NCBI GenBank assembly: GCA_963682025.1
Contig: OY821518.1
Coordinates: 227,934,236 to 227,998,235 of the forward strand
Length of the DNA: 64,000 nt
From: Cordilura impudica
Lineage: Eukaryota; Arthropoda; Insecta; Diptera; Scathophagidae
Direction: 5' to 3'
Under the pieces are notes generated by a model. It saw only the letters and a program-made list of their open reading frames with translations, did no database searches and had not been told where the DNA came from. Within the stretch, counting starts at the first letter, position 1. The number at the start of each line of letters is the position of its first letter. Positions 12,771 to 23,887 of the stretch are shown piece by piece. Position numbers and translations under genes: made by a program.

Positions 12771-13916
12771 TTTATTGTGTTAGCGTCTTATAGTCCTGAA
12801 CAAGTACAGTAACGGAATGTGTGTAAAAAAAAAGAATATATAAAGGATTTGTTGTTGAAATTCTTAAATGAAAATAACATCTTCAACTTTTTTACTGCGC
12901 AAAGATTTTCTTGACAAACTGTATATTGTAGTAACAAAAAAAAAATGTACACCTTGAACTCGACAACAAAATTTTGCTTATAAATTAAACAAACACATAA
13001 TTTTTTGTACATTATCGCCAAAGTAAATAATTTTCTTTGGCAATTGAGTATGTTTCCATGTACAAGTAGTTTTTTTTTTTTTTATTAAATTCTTTTAAAT
13101 TCTTTTTGTTGCCTGTGACGTCATGTGATCATGAAGTCCATGAATTTTGAAATAAAAATATTTTCTTTTTTCCAAATCATATAAGTTTTCTATTTTTTTC
13201 CATTGTGTTTACAAGTCAACAAAAAAAATTTTAAAAATCATGCGCTCATACATAGGCTGTTGGTTGAACACAGACGGACGGACATATAGGCAAACAAAAA
13301 TGACCATTTCACCGATATATAGAAATAAACAAACATCAACAACAAACGAACATTTTTTTAGACTTAGATATAAATTTAGTACATTTTAAATCAAATTCGT
13401 TTCGATTTCAATTAAAACATTATTTCTTGGCAAAATAAACAGGAAACAACGACAAAGTCGACGCAATAAAAATAAATCAAATATTGCATACAATTGTATT
13501 TATTACTGTATTTTCATTTTTTCATTTACTTTAATTCTAAAATTATAACAAAATTAATTAAGAAACATAATAGCATGTCTGATGGGTCGTTGGGTCTGCA
13601 CCAGATGGAAATCTATTTTGAATAAGATTTTTTCACTGTCGGTTGAAATGTATGAAGAAGAACCCTAGATGCCTAATTTTTTATAAAAAGTTTGGTAAAA
13701 TGAGAGTTAACAAAAACATTCCACAAAAGTTCACGAACGTAAGAAAGTAATATTACAAGACGAAGAAGAAATGTCAATTTTACAATTGAAAAGACAATTT
13801 ATCAGAATATTTTTCGATATATTTTTTATTATTTTTTGATTATTTTGCCTTTTGATATTAAAAATTAAGACCAAAAACTTTATGTAGGAAACTAACAATA
13901 CAGAAAATAAGTAAGA
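12771..13916. other. No gene recognised
   Basis: AT-rich sequence. A short GACGGACGGACATA stretch near 13272-13290 looks like a remnant of a GTCY-bearing DINE. No coding evidence. Confidence 0.4.
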
Positions 13917-14600
13917 GTGTTAAATTCGGCTACGTTGAATTTTTTATACCCTCCTACTGGGTTTTACGCTTACATCGATATCTGAATTTATTGCTCTATT
14001 TACAACAAATTAGCAGAGCCCAGTCTTCGAAGTTCGAGGTCAAATTCTAGGAAATTTTTTTTCATTCCTAAATAATTTTATAAGAGCCTAAAGGTATGCT
14101 AATCGATTTTAGTCAATTCACAATTCAACACAAATTTCATAAACACACAGCATTGTAAAGTTTTTATTTGAAGGTTAAATATGTGCTAGTAGCAACTTTA
14201 AATGAATTTTACTCAAAAAAAAATGTACCAGATGTTGCACATGGTGAGTATCTGCAAAGAAATACCTTTCAAATTGTATATTTATGGTCAAAATCGGATG
14301 GTAATTGATGGTGTAGAATATGTCACAAGAAATCACCTTGCCTATTAATATTATAGATGTAAACAAAATATTTGAAAAAGTAAACAATTTGATAAAACTC
14401 AGCAATAAGTTATTACAAAAAACACTGAATTTTTAACATTTTTAGAGGTGTCTCCACATTTTAGGTCATATCTGGGAACAATGATGCACGATTTACCCCA
14501 TTTTAAATACTAACCTGCTCGAAATAACGATGGTATATTTTGTAAATGAACGTGTCATCAACAGACAGGCAGACAGACGGACTTCGCTATGTCGACTTGA
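13917..14600 (-). mobile_element. Degenerate DINE-like element split by a C element
   Basis: Starts AAGTAAGAGTGTTAAATTCGGCT with TATACCCTCC, the inverted 3' end of family A. Near 14565-14600 it shows an AGACAGGCAGACAGACGGAC microsatellite and a CGCTATGTCGACTTGAGT core. The middle is a C element. Diverged, and its 5' hairpin end is not clear. Confidence 0.5.
14010..14358 (+). mobile_element. Family C element
   Basis: Begins TAGCAGAGCCCAGTCTTCGAA and ends CTATTAATATTATAGAT. It shares TAAAGGTATGCTAATC and GTCACAAGAAATC with the other copies and has small internal deletions. Confidence 0.65.
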
Positions 14601-14629
14601 GTGGCAACATTTTAAATAGCTCGTTTACT

Positions 14630-15115
14630 AACGAACATTAAATTACGCAAAATTTTATTCACAACCTTATAATGCGGCCCATTTTCACCTCAATGGTCAC
14701 GTAAATAAACAAAATTGCAGAATATCGGGCACCCAAAATCCAAGAATAATTGTTGAACATCAAATGCACAGTATTTTGTGGAATAATTTCAGAAAGGATA
14801 ATTGGACCATATTTTTTCGATAACGAAGAACACGTTGATGTTAATGTAAATCGCATTCAATACCGGGCAATAATTGAAAATTTTTTAAGGCCAGAGGTAG
14901 AGAATTGTGGTTCCAACAAGATGAAGCCCCAGCTCACACAGCTCGTTCAACTATGGCTCTCCAATAAGCCAAGAACTATCCAACAGCTTAAGGCCAATAT
15001 CTGGGACCTAAAATTCTAAGAAAAGTTATGGGAAATGCCTGGAAGGAGAACGTCAGGTCCAACCAAACAATAAGCACCATTTGAAAGATATTATCTTCAA
15101 AACATAATGTGAACA
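14630..15115 (+). pseudogene. Old mariner-like transposase relic
   Basis: Fragments of a mariner-type transposase appear in three frames: HVNKQNCRI, SERIIGPYFFDNEEHVDVNVN (14790-14850), then WFQQDEAPAHTARSTM (about 14905-14955; second catalytic Asp region), and HLKDIIFK near the end. Between the second Asp and the C-terminus about 60 residues, including the third Asp motif, are deleted. It is unlike the adjacent mariner at 15255-16503, so it is an older lineage. Confidence 0.75.
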
Positions 15116-15254
15116 TTGGGGTTATGACTTTTTGATTTTGTAGGCAAATATAAAATTTTAAATGTCCCAGTCAAAAAAGGCCATACAAAAATATTAAGAA
15201 GCGCAATCTTACTTTTCGCTGCTGTTTCCGTAACAAACGAATTACATGAAAATA

Positions 15255-16503
15255 AAGGGTGATTTTTTAGCTATTATATTTTTGGCAACACTGTTTTAAA
15301 CAGCTGACGCACGTTTCGTGTTTTGTTTCATTGTCAAACATCTTCAGTTTGGTCTATAATTTAACCATGAATCGTCTTACAAACGAACAACGCTTGCAAG
15401 TTATTGCATTTTATTATCAAAATGCGTGCTCTGTTAAGAAAGTTCATCGCGCGCTTTTTCCATTTTATGGTCAGTTTAATCGACCCACTGAAGCGGCTAT
15501 TCGGGCTATTGTGACTAAATTTCGCACCAAATTTGCATTGCTGGACATTAAAGCACCAACACGCTTACGTAGAGTGCGAACTGAAGAAAATATCGGAGCT
15601 GTATCGGCTAGTGTTAATGATGACCATCAATTATCGATTCGTCGCCGTTCGCAGCAATTGGGCCTCTGTTACTCAACAACGTGGAAAATATTGCGGAAGG
15701 ATTTAGGTGTGAAGCCTTTCAAAATACAACTGGTGCAAGAATTGAAGCTGAACGACCTACCGCAACGTAGAATTTTTGGTGAATGAGCTCTTGGAAAGTT
15801 GGCCGAAGATCCACTTTTTTTACCGAAAAATTGTGTTCAGCGACGAAGCTCATTTTTGGCTCAATGGGTACGTAAATAAGCAGAATTGTCGATTTTGGAG
15901 TGAATGGAGTGGAAGAGCTACCAATGCATCCAGAAAAAGTCACAGTTTGGTGCGGTTTATGGGCTGGTGGCATCATTGGACCGTACTTCTTCAAAGATGA
16001 TACGAATCGTAACGTAACTGTGAATGGTGAGCGCTACCGAGAGATGATATCCAACTTTTTTTTGCCCAAAATGCAAGAGCTTGACTTGCATGACATGTGG
16101 ATTCAACAAGACGGTGCCACATGCCACACACCACGCGCAACAATGGACTTATTGAGAGGCGAGTTCGGTGAACATTTTATTTCACGTTCGGAACCGGTCA
16201 ATTGGCCGCCTAGGTCGTGCGATTTAACGCCTTTAGACTATTTTTTGTGGGGCTATGTTAAAGCTCATGTCTATACAGACAATCCCGCTTCAATTGACGC
16301 ATTGGAAGACAACATTGAAGCATTTATTCGTGAGATACCGGCCTAAATGTTGGAAAGAGTATGCCAAAATTGGACTAAGCGGATGGACCATATGAGGCGC
16401 TGTCACTATCGATTCAAATAAAGATTTCATGCATTTTTCTGAATTTTATGTGTTTTTTTTTTTTTTTTGAAAACTTTCCTATAGCTCTTAAAAAATCACC
16501 ATT
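15255..16503 (+). mobile_element. Near-complete mariner-like element with TA target duplication
   Basis: Left end AAGGGTGATTTTTTAGCTAT and right end, inverted, AATGGTGATTTTTTAAGAGC are terminal inverted repeats. TA flanks each side (15253-15254 and 16504-16505). The related fragment ending at 42487 keeps the perfect right end AAAAATCACCCTT followed by TA, confirming the terminus. The interior is one transposase pseudogene. Confidence 0.88.
15367..16411 (+). pseudogene. Mariner-like (DDD) transposase, inactivated
   Basis: MNRLTNEQRLQVIAFYYQN opens the usual N-terminal helix-turn-helix region. Catalytic motifs visible are VFSDEAHFWL (first Asp, near 15836), IQQDGATCH (second, near 16107) and CDLTPLDYFLWG (third, near 16225), with 36 residues between the last two. 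Lesions: TGA at 15784 where the 42-kb copy has TGG, one extra T in a T run at about 15815, a second frame change near 15900, TAA at 16344 where the other copy has GAA, and a ~50-bp deletion just before the 3' end. It cannot make an active enzyme. WPPRS before the third Asp places it in an insect mariner subgroup. Confidence 0.9.
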
Positions 16504-16739
16504 TATTTCTTCGAAGTTTTACACAAATAAAGTTTTAAATTTTTAACTTAGGAGCACATGTATTTTGTGTTGTTTACAATATTTCTTGTAATAAACGTAT
16601 ATTGTTTTTGTTAATATTTGTTTGAACCACGATTTTGAGTCAGTGAAAAAAAAATAAACTTATAAATCAAAAAAAAAAAAAAAAAAAATATTAAAATTTG
16701 TTCTGATTTGTCAATTTGTTTTATACTTTTAATAATAAA

Positions 16740-16946
16740 ATGGATACTCCTAATCCTTTATTGGAACATAATTTGCCTCCTGGTAAATTGGGAATGATTC
16801 AAGAAACGCAATCTTCCTTGAGAAAAAAATGTTTTTGTCAAGCTAAAGGAAAATGTTATTGTATGGCAGCTTTGGAATGCAATAGTCCTGCGGTGAACCC
16901 TAGCACATCTGGTCTTACAATTGGAAAGGCCTTTATTGATGTGTAA
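16740..16946 (+). CDS. Small cysteine-rich open frame, function unknown
   Basis: A 68-residue frame begins at ATG 16740. It has a proline-rich start (MDTPNPLLEHNLPPGKLGM), a CFCQAKGKCYCMAALEC segment with two CxC pairs, and ends ...IGKAFIDV. The stop overlaps the conserved repeat that starts at 16938. Composition is more balanced than nearby spacer DNA. No signal peptide or membrane segment. It could be the last exon of a gene or the C-terminus of a mobile-element protein; I recognise neither. The inverted repeat copy at 400-542 has no such frame beside it. Confidence 0.35.
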   Translation: MDTPNPLLEHNLPPGKLGMIQETQSSLRKKCFCQAKGKCYCMAALECNSPAVNPSTSGLTIGKAFIDV

Positions 16947-17086
16947 ACATCTATACGCGCAGGGGGGTAAATTTCTATTTCACAATACAATCACAAAAAC
17001 AGCGTAATTCATATCGGTGTGAGCTGAAGCAGATAACGCTGTGTGACTTATGTTTGTATTGGTGATAAAACTATGATATGTTCTTT
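16938..17086 (+). repeat. Conserved ~145-bp segment, inverted partner of 400-542
   Basis: Carries GTAAACATCTATACGCGCAG then GGGGGG, CACAATACAATCACAAAA and an ATGATATG end, matching 400-542 in reverse orientation with small indels. The 21-bp satellite begins directly after it. Confidence 0.7.
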
Positions 17087-17087
17087 T

Positions 17088-19386
17088 CTAAACATTTTCC
17101 AATTGTCTTTCAAAAAACATCAATTGTATTTCAGAAACCATAAATAGAATTTCAATAAACATCAATATAATTTCAGAAAACATCATTCGAGTTTCAGAAA
17201 ACATCAATTGAATTTCAGAAAGCATCAATAGAATTTCAGAAAACATCAATAGAATTTCAGAAAACATCACTTGAATTTCAGAAAACATAAACAGAATTTC
17301 AGAAAACATCACTTGAATTTCAGAAAACATAAATAGAATTTCAGAAAACATCAATATAATTTCAGAAAACATCATTCGAGTTTCAGAAAACATCAATTGA
17401 ATTTCAGAAAACATCAATAGAATTTCAGAAAACATCAATTGTATTTCAGAAACCATCAATATAATTTCAGAAAACATCATTTGAATTTTAGAAAACATAA
17501 ATAGAATTTCAGAAAACATCAATATAATTTCAGAAAACATCATTTGAATTTCAGAAAACATAAATAGAATTTCAGAAAACATCAATATAATTTCAGAAAA
17601 CATCATTCGAGTTTCAGAAAACATCAATTGAATTTCAGAAAACATCAATAGAATTTCAGAAAACATCAATTGAATTTCAGAAAACATAAATAGAATTTCA
17701 GAAAACATCAATTGTATTTCAGAAACCATCAATATAATTTCAGAAAACATCATTTGAATTTTAGAAAACATAAATAGAATTTCAAAAAACATCAATATAA
17801 TTTCAGAAAACATCATTCGAGTTTCAGAAAACATCAATTGAATTTCAGAAAACATCAATAAAATTTCAGAAAACATCAATTGTATTTCAGAAACCATCAA
17901 TATAATTTCAGAAAACATCATTTGAATTTTAGAAAACATAAATAGAATTTCAGAAAACATCAATATAATTTCAGAAAACATCATTCGAGTTTCAGAAAAC
18001 ATCAATTGAATTTCAGAAAACATCAATAGAATTTCAGAAAACATCAATTGAATTTCAGAAAACATAAATAGAATTTCAGAAAACATCAATTGAATTTCAG
18101 AAAACATAAATAGAATTTCAGAAAACATCAATATAATTTCAGAAAACATCATTCGAGTTTCAGAAAACATCAATTGAATTTCAGAAAACATCAATAGAAT
18201 TTCAGAAAACATCAATTGTATTTCAGAAACCATCAATATAATTTCAGAAAACATCATTTGAATTTCAGAAAACATGAATAGAATTTCAGAAAACATCAAT
18301 ATAATTTCAGAAAACATCATTTGAATTTCAGAAAACATAAATAGAATTCCAGAAAACATCAATATAATTTCAGAAAACATCAATTGTATTTCAGAAACCA
18401 TCAATATAATTTCAGAAAACATCAATTGTATTTCAGTAAACATCAATAGAATTTCAGAAAACATAAACTGTATTTCAGAAAACATCAATAAAATTTCCGA
18501 AAACATCAATTGAATTTCAGAAAACATCAATATAATTTCAGAAAACATCAATTGTATTTCAGAAACCATCAATATAATTTCAGAAAACATCATTTGAATT
18601 TCAGAAAACATAAATAGAATTTCAGAAAACATCAATATAATTTCAGAAAACATCATTTGAATTTCAGAAAACATGAATAGAATTTCAGAAAACATCAATA
18701 TAATTTCAGAAAACATCATTTGAATTTTAGAAAACATAAATAGAATTTCAGAAAACATCAATATAATTTCAGAAAACATCAATTGTATTTCAGAAACCAT
18801 CAATATAATTTCAGAAAACATCATTTGAATTTCAGAAAACATGAATAGAATTTCAGAAAACATCAATATAATTTCAGAAAACATCATTTGAATTTCAGAA
18901 AACATAAATAGAATTTCAGAAAACATCAATATAATTTCAGAAAACATCAATTGTATTTCAGAAACCATCAATATAATTTCAGAAAACATCAATTGTATTT
19001 CAGAAAACATCAATAGAATTTCAGAAAACATAAACTGTATTTCAGAAAACATCAATAAAATTTCCGAAAACATCAATTGAATTTCAGAAACCATCAATAT
19101 AATTTCAGAAAACATCAATTGTATTTCAGAAAACATCAATAGAATTTCAGAAAACATAAACTGTATTTCAGAAAACATCAATAAAATTTCAGAAAACATC
19201 AATTGAATTTCAGAAAACATAAATAGAATTTCAAAAAACATCAATTGTATATCAGAAACCATCAATATAATTTCAGAAAACATCATTTGAATTTCAGAAA
19301 ATATAAATAGAATTTCAGAAAACATCAATTGAATTTCAGAACACATCAATTGCATTTCAGAAAACATCAATTGATTTCAGAAAACA
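17088..19386. repeat. 21-bp satellite array, about 109 units
   Basis: Unit AATTTCAGAAAACATCAATAG and variants (ATTG, AATG, CGAG, ATAT endings; AACC for AAAC) repeat with a strict 21-bp period. Marker variants show longer order: the CATTCGAGTTTCAG variant recurs near 17184, 17373, 17604, 17814, 17982 and 18150, all multiples of 21 (8-11 units). Because 21 is a multiple of three, the minus strand is open for 760 codons, reading a seven-residue MFSEI(x)(x) repeat. I treat that frame as a by-product of the repeat length. Confidence 0.92.
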
Positions 19387-19499
19387 GCATAATCGAATTA
19401 TTTTTTATGCACTGGAAAATATGATGTTGATGTTTTCTTTAATTATATGTTTACACATCTCCCTTGTGATCGGACTCACATGATTTTTTTTAAATAAAG

Positions 19500-20920
19500 A
19501 AAGAGGAAACAATTCGCAGATAATAAACAATGTCAAAATAAATGCTCAAGATGAAGTTCCGCAAAAGAATTTAAATAATTTTTTCAATGAAAATCAAGAT
19601 GCCTTGTTTTATAATTCAAGTCTACTTCAAGATGATAATAGTAAGTTAATGGAATTTGAAAATTCAAATATCTCAAATTCATCTGTAGATGATGAATTTA
19701 TTGTGATACAAAATAAAAGAAAAATACCAAATGACGTCGAAATAGATTTGTCTAATCTAAGGTACGAAAACAAAACCCTACATCAGCAATAACTGCAATA
19801 CAAATACACAGAATAGACTTGCTATCCTAGGTGAATTGAACATCGAGGAAGATCCCAATATTCCTAGAAAAGTTAATATTGATAAAGATAGTCGTAAGAT
19901 CGATTCAGTCAAAGAAAATTCATTCTGTCCTCCAATTTTTTTGTTTAATGTTAATATTAAACACTTAATTGATCAATTGAACGAAAAAAAAATTATTTTT
20001 AAAATCATTAACAAAAACAAACAAAAGTAAAATATGTCTTAAAGATCCAGTTGCTAATTCTGAGATGATGCAACTTTTAAGGGAAAAGAAAATCGAATCC
20101 TACTCTTATACTCCTAAGGAATTTAAACGCGTAGGAGTAATTTTACGTGGTTTATACTACAAAACAAATTTGAATGATATAAAAACAGAGTTAGATTCAT
20201 TAGTTCCTAATACATTTGATTCGGTAACTAAATTTTCAACAAATTTTTCCAAAAAAAATTATTTTGATACAGGCCTTTTTTTAGTTACTCTTATTTCCGG
20301 TAAAAGAGTTAATGAAATTACAGGTTTACGTTTTATTTTTAATCAAAAAATTTCGTGGGAATCACCGAAGGTTAATAAAAAAGAAATTCAATGTTGGCGT
20401 TGCCAACAATGGGGCAATATTTCTCCAAATTGTAACAGATCCTACTCTTGTATTAAATGTGATCAAAGTCATGCAAAAGGAGAATGTCAATTTATTTCAG
20501 ATAAGGATAATTTGCCCTTTTGCGTTAATTGTAATCAGAAAGGTCATCCATCTAATTTTAAGAGTTGTCCAGGTTTTAAGAAATATCTTGATATGAAGGA
20601 GAGAACTAAAAAAGTTGTTAAGGAAAGAAAAGAAAATGCTTCTATTAATGTTTTCAATGCTCTATTAGTCTCTAATTTTGTTCAACCTAATCGTACATAT
20701 GCCAGCCAACTTAATAATACTATTCAAAGTACTTCTAGGAAAGCTAATTATAATACTTCTATGTATTACAAATTCCAAAATGGCAAAATGTTTATGGGAA
20801 CCAGAACCACTTTCTTTAGAACAAAAGATATCACAATTTATGAGTCAGTATAATTCACTTTCAAAAGAAGAGGCCAAAAATCAATGTCAAAGTATTTTAG
20901 AAGAAATATATGAAATTTAG
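19500..20920 (+). pseudogene. LINE ORF1 (gag-like, zinc knuckles), Jockey-like
   Basis: The best open part, 20065-20853, holds FKRVGVILRGLYYKTN (family FKVVLRGL), then cysteine knuckles CWRCQQWGNISPNC, CIKCDQSHAKGEC and CVNCNQKGHPSNFKSC (about 20392-20570), and an RTYASQL tail. Upstream pieces at 19604-19792 and 19836-20030 are in other frames. A frame change near 20790 moves the C-terminus into another frame, ending LEEIYEI-stop at 20920. That stop overlaps ORF2's ATG at 20910, a layout suiting termination-reinitiation. The protein would coat the element RNA. At least three frame breaks. Confidence 0.85.
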
Positions 20921-22926
20921 GAGCCATAATGGATTTAATTTGTTAACTTTCAATGTAAGATCACTTATTGAAGTGAGTCGTAGTTTAGATTTGTTAAATA
21001 TTTTAAATTGCAATATTATTGATATTGCATTTATTCAAGAGACTCATTTAAAGCAAAATCAAACGGTGAATTTAAAAGGTTATTCATTTTATAAGGATAA
21101 TAGTCCCCAAGGTGTTGGTATAGCGATTAGAAATACATTTAATTGTTCAAGACTAATTATACCAGATGTGGGTTTTCCAAACATTTTTCTTACGATAAAA
21201 ATGTTGGTAAATGGTTTAGAAAAATTTTTTTTGTTGGGTTGTGTTTATCTTCCATGCAATCACTCTCAATCTAAAATAATTGATGGGCTTTCAATAATAG
21301 CAAACTTTTCTCAAAATTACGATGGAGCTTTTATTGGTGGTGATTTTAACGCTAAGAATATTTCTTTGGGTGACACTATTAATAATTCAAATGTCAATAG
21401 TTTTTATAATTGGCTTTTAAAATTTTCTAATGATTTTATTCGAATTTCTAATTCTATTCCTTTTTTTCCAAATGGATCTTCGTTTCTTGACCATTTTCTT
21501 GTTTCCTCAAATTTAGTTAATTCTTACAATCCAAATTTTAAAATTTTTAGTATTGCTACATTTTCTGATCATTTTCCTCTTTAATTACAAATATTCCTTC
21601 CCGACATTGATTTTCTATTGAAGCCTATTCCAACTTTTACCTCATTTAAGAATACTAACTGGACCAATTTTAATAATGGTGTGATTCAGGAGCTTTCAAA
21701 TAATTTTCCGGATTCGTCAAGAAACTTAGAAAATATTGAAGTTGATATCTATGTTGAAAAGTTTACAATAGCGGTTAATGATTTAAGCAATATACACTCG
21801 GAGAAGATTAAATTAGAAACCGGAAGATTTTTTGTTTCTGATAACATCAAACACTTGTTCAAAATTAAGTACAGTTTACAGAAAAATATGAAAAAGATAT
21901 ACAAAAGAACACTTAATCGCAGACACCCTGATTACGTTTTACTTTCCAAGCAAATTCAAATTAGTGAGAAAATAAAAAATATTAAGCCAGGGCCAAATGC
22001 GCACAAAAAGATATACAACATTAAAGGTTACAAAAGAAATAAGTGTTTAAGAAAACTGTCCGTTGACGGTGTTGTTATAGAGGATGAAAATCAGAGATTA
22101 GTTAAATTAAGTGAACATTTTTCCAAAATTTATAGTGGTTCTGCTCCTATCAGAGATGTTTCTAATGTAGTTGATGTTGTTAACAGAACAATTTCTAGTG
22201 CTCAGGAAAATATTTTTTGTTTTAATTCCACTTTTTCTGCTCACAACACCCAAAAGAATTCGAGACTTGTAACCTTAGATGAAGTACTACTTCTAGTTAA
22301 AGATATTAATAGCAAAAAATCTCACGGTTTAGATAATATTTCTAATTTCATTATTAAAAAACTACCAATAAAAGCATTTGAATTTCTGTTGCTAATATTT
22401 AATCATTGCATTAACAACTCATATTTTCCGGATTCATGGAAAATTTCGAAAATAATTCCTATTCAGAAGAAACCAAACAATTTTGAAATTAATAATTTAA
22501 GACCCATTTCATTACTTTCAAATTTAGGCAAGTTGTTTGAAAATAAGTTACGTCAAAAAATGGATTTTGGAATATTTGAGCCATATATTCCAGAATTGCA
22601 GTTTGGTTTTAAAAAAGGACATTCTACTGTTGATGCTATGCTGAAATTTGAAGATGATTTCATTAATCATCTTCGCATTAAGCATTGCACTGTAGCGGTT
22701 TCTTTGGATGTGGAAAAAGCATTCGACCATGAACATCACTTTGGAATTCTTTTTAAAATGATCCTCAATTGTTAAAATTTTTCATAGTTTTTTTTTTTCT
22801 AATAGAATGTTTTGTGTCCAATTTAATGGAAATTTATCGGGTTTTGGGAATATTAGTTGTGGTGTTCCACAAGGCTCGATTTTAGCTCCTCACCTATATA
22901 ATATGTTTATGCATGATTTTCCTCTA
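20910..22926 (+). pseudogene. LINE ORF2: endonuclease and reverse transcriptase, Jockey-like, truncated
   Basis: Residues from 20910 form an apurinic-type endonuclease: LLTFNVRSL, AFIQETHLK (catalytic Glu), FIGGDFNAKN and LDHFLVS, ATFSDHFPL (catalytic Asp-His) up to a TAA at 21582. The RT frame 21618-22775 has KSHGLDNISN, IIPIQKKPNNFEINNLRPIS, QFGFKKGHST and SLDVEKAFDHEHH (first RT Asp). After a frame change, CGVPQGSILAPHLYNMF appears near 22860-22905. The sequence then stops where the Transib-like element begins, so the FADD motif is lost. Dead copy; clade assignment moderate. Confidence 0.88.
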
Positions 22927-23887
22927 CGGGCGCCACTGTGCGGCGCATTGTAGAGCGAACGAGGTTGCAAAAATCAAAATTTTCATGTGCACCGACGAAT
23001 TTTTGAAAACCCATGTTATAGGAAACTTTTCAACGATTTCAAATACGCTACTCTTAATAATATCACATTTTTAGTTTAGAAGATATAACCGTTCAAAGTT
23101 GACCGACTTTCGGTTTTCAAAAAACACACAATTTTTAGTCAATTTGTTGCGATTTCAGGTGTAATATCACGAAAAATAGGTAACGAATCGCCTTATTTTT
23201 TGTTTGTATTGATTGATGTATTTATTAAATGTATAATGATAAAAAAAAAATTAACTGTTTGCTTTGTAACACACTATTTATCACTATTTAAAAACTATCC
23301 GTTTTTTTCACTATTTTTCAACTTTGACGGAAAATAAAAAAAATCTATATTTTTCTATATTTGCAAAACATGTTCTTTGATTATTTCTTTACATAATTCA
23401 AAAGGTTTTATCTGCCCGTACGTGCCCGTTTGGCTTCGAGAGGAAAAAAGGTTAAAAAGACATGGTTGCAGAAATTGTATGGCGTGCATCCCTTACATGT
23501 TTTGACTGACAGTAGTTTGATCTAATAGTTTGAAAATTGCATTTTAAGTCGGTTGTCTACCTGTGAGCCTCTGCCAAAGTCTACTCCCAATATTCTGTTA
23601 CAGACACAGGATGCACAAAAAACTACTCATTGAAATTCGCAGGTACGCACCTCACTTAAAAATTACTTTGGAGTACAAATGGTCAAGAACAATATTGACT
23701 TATGGTCTCTCCAGGTAGGCACAAACCTTTTTTAGCATAAAAAAATTGCATAATTCAGCCTAAATCCATATGTATGCAGGGAACAGGTAAATTTTTAGGC
23801 ATGGTAGCATAAGCCTATATATTGCCAAATAAGCATAATGCCTGGATTAGTCTACGACTGAAAGTTGGCGCAACAAGTACTGAAACC

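Noticed and set aside
15719..15994. 91-residue minus-strand frame across the mariner
   Set aside because: Antisense shadow of the transposase.
17088..19370. 760-residue minus-strand open frame
   Set aside because: Openness follows from a 21-bp unit without a stop in that frame; listed as satellite rather than a gene.
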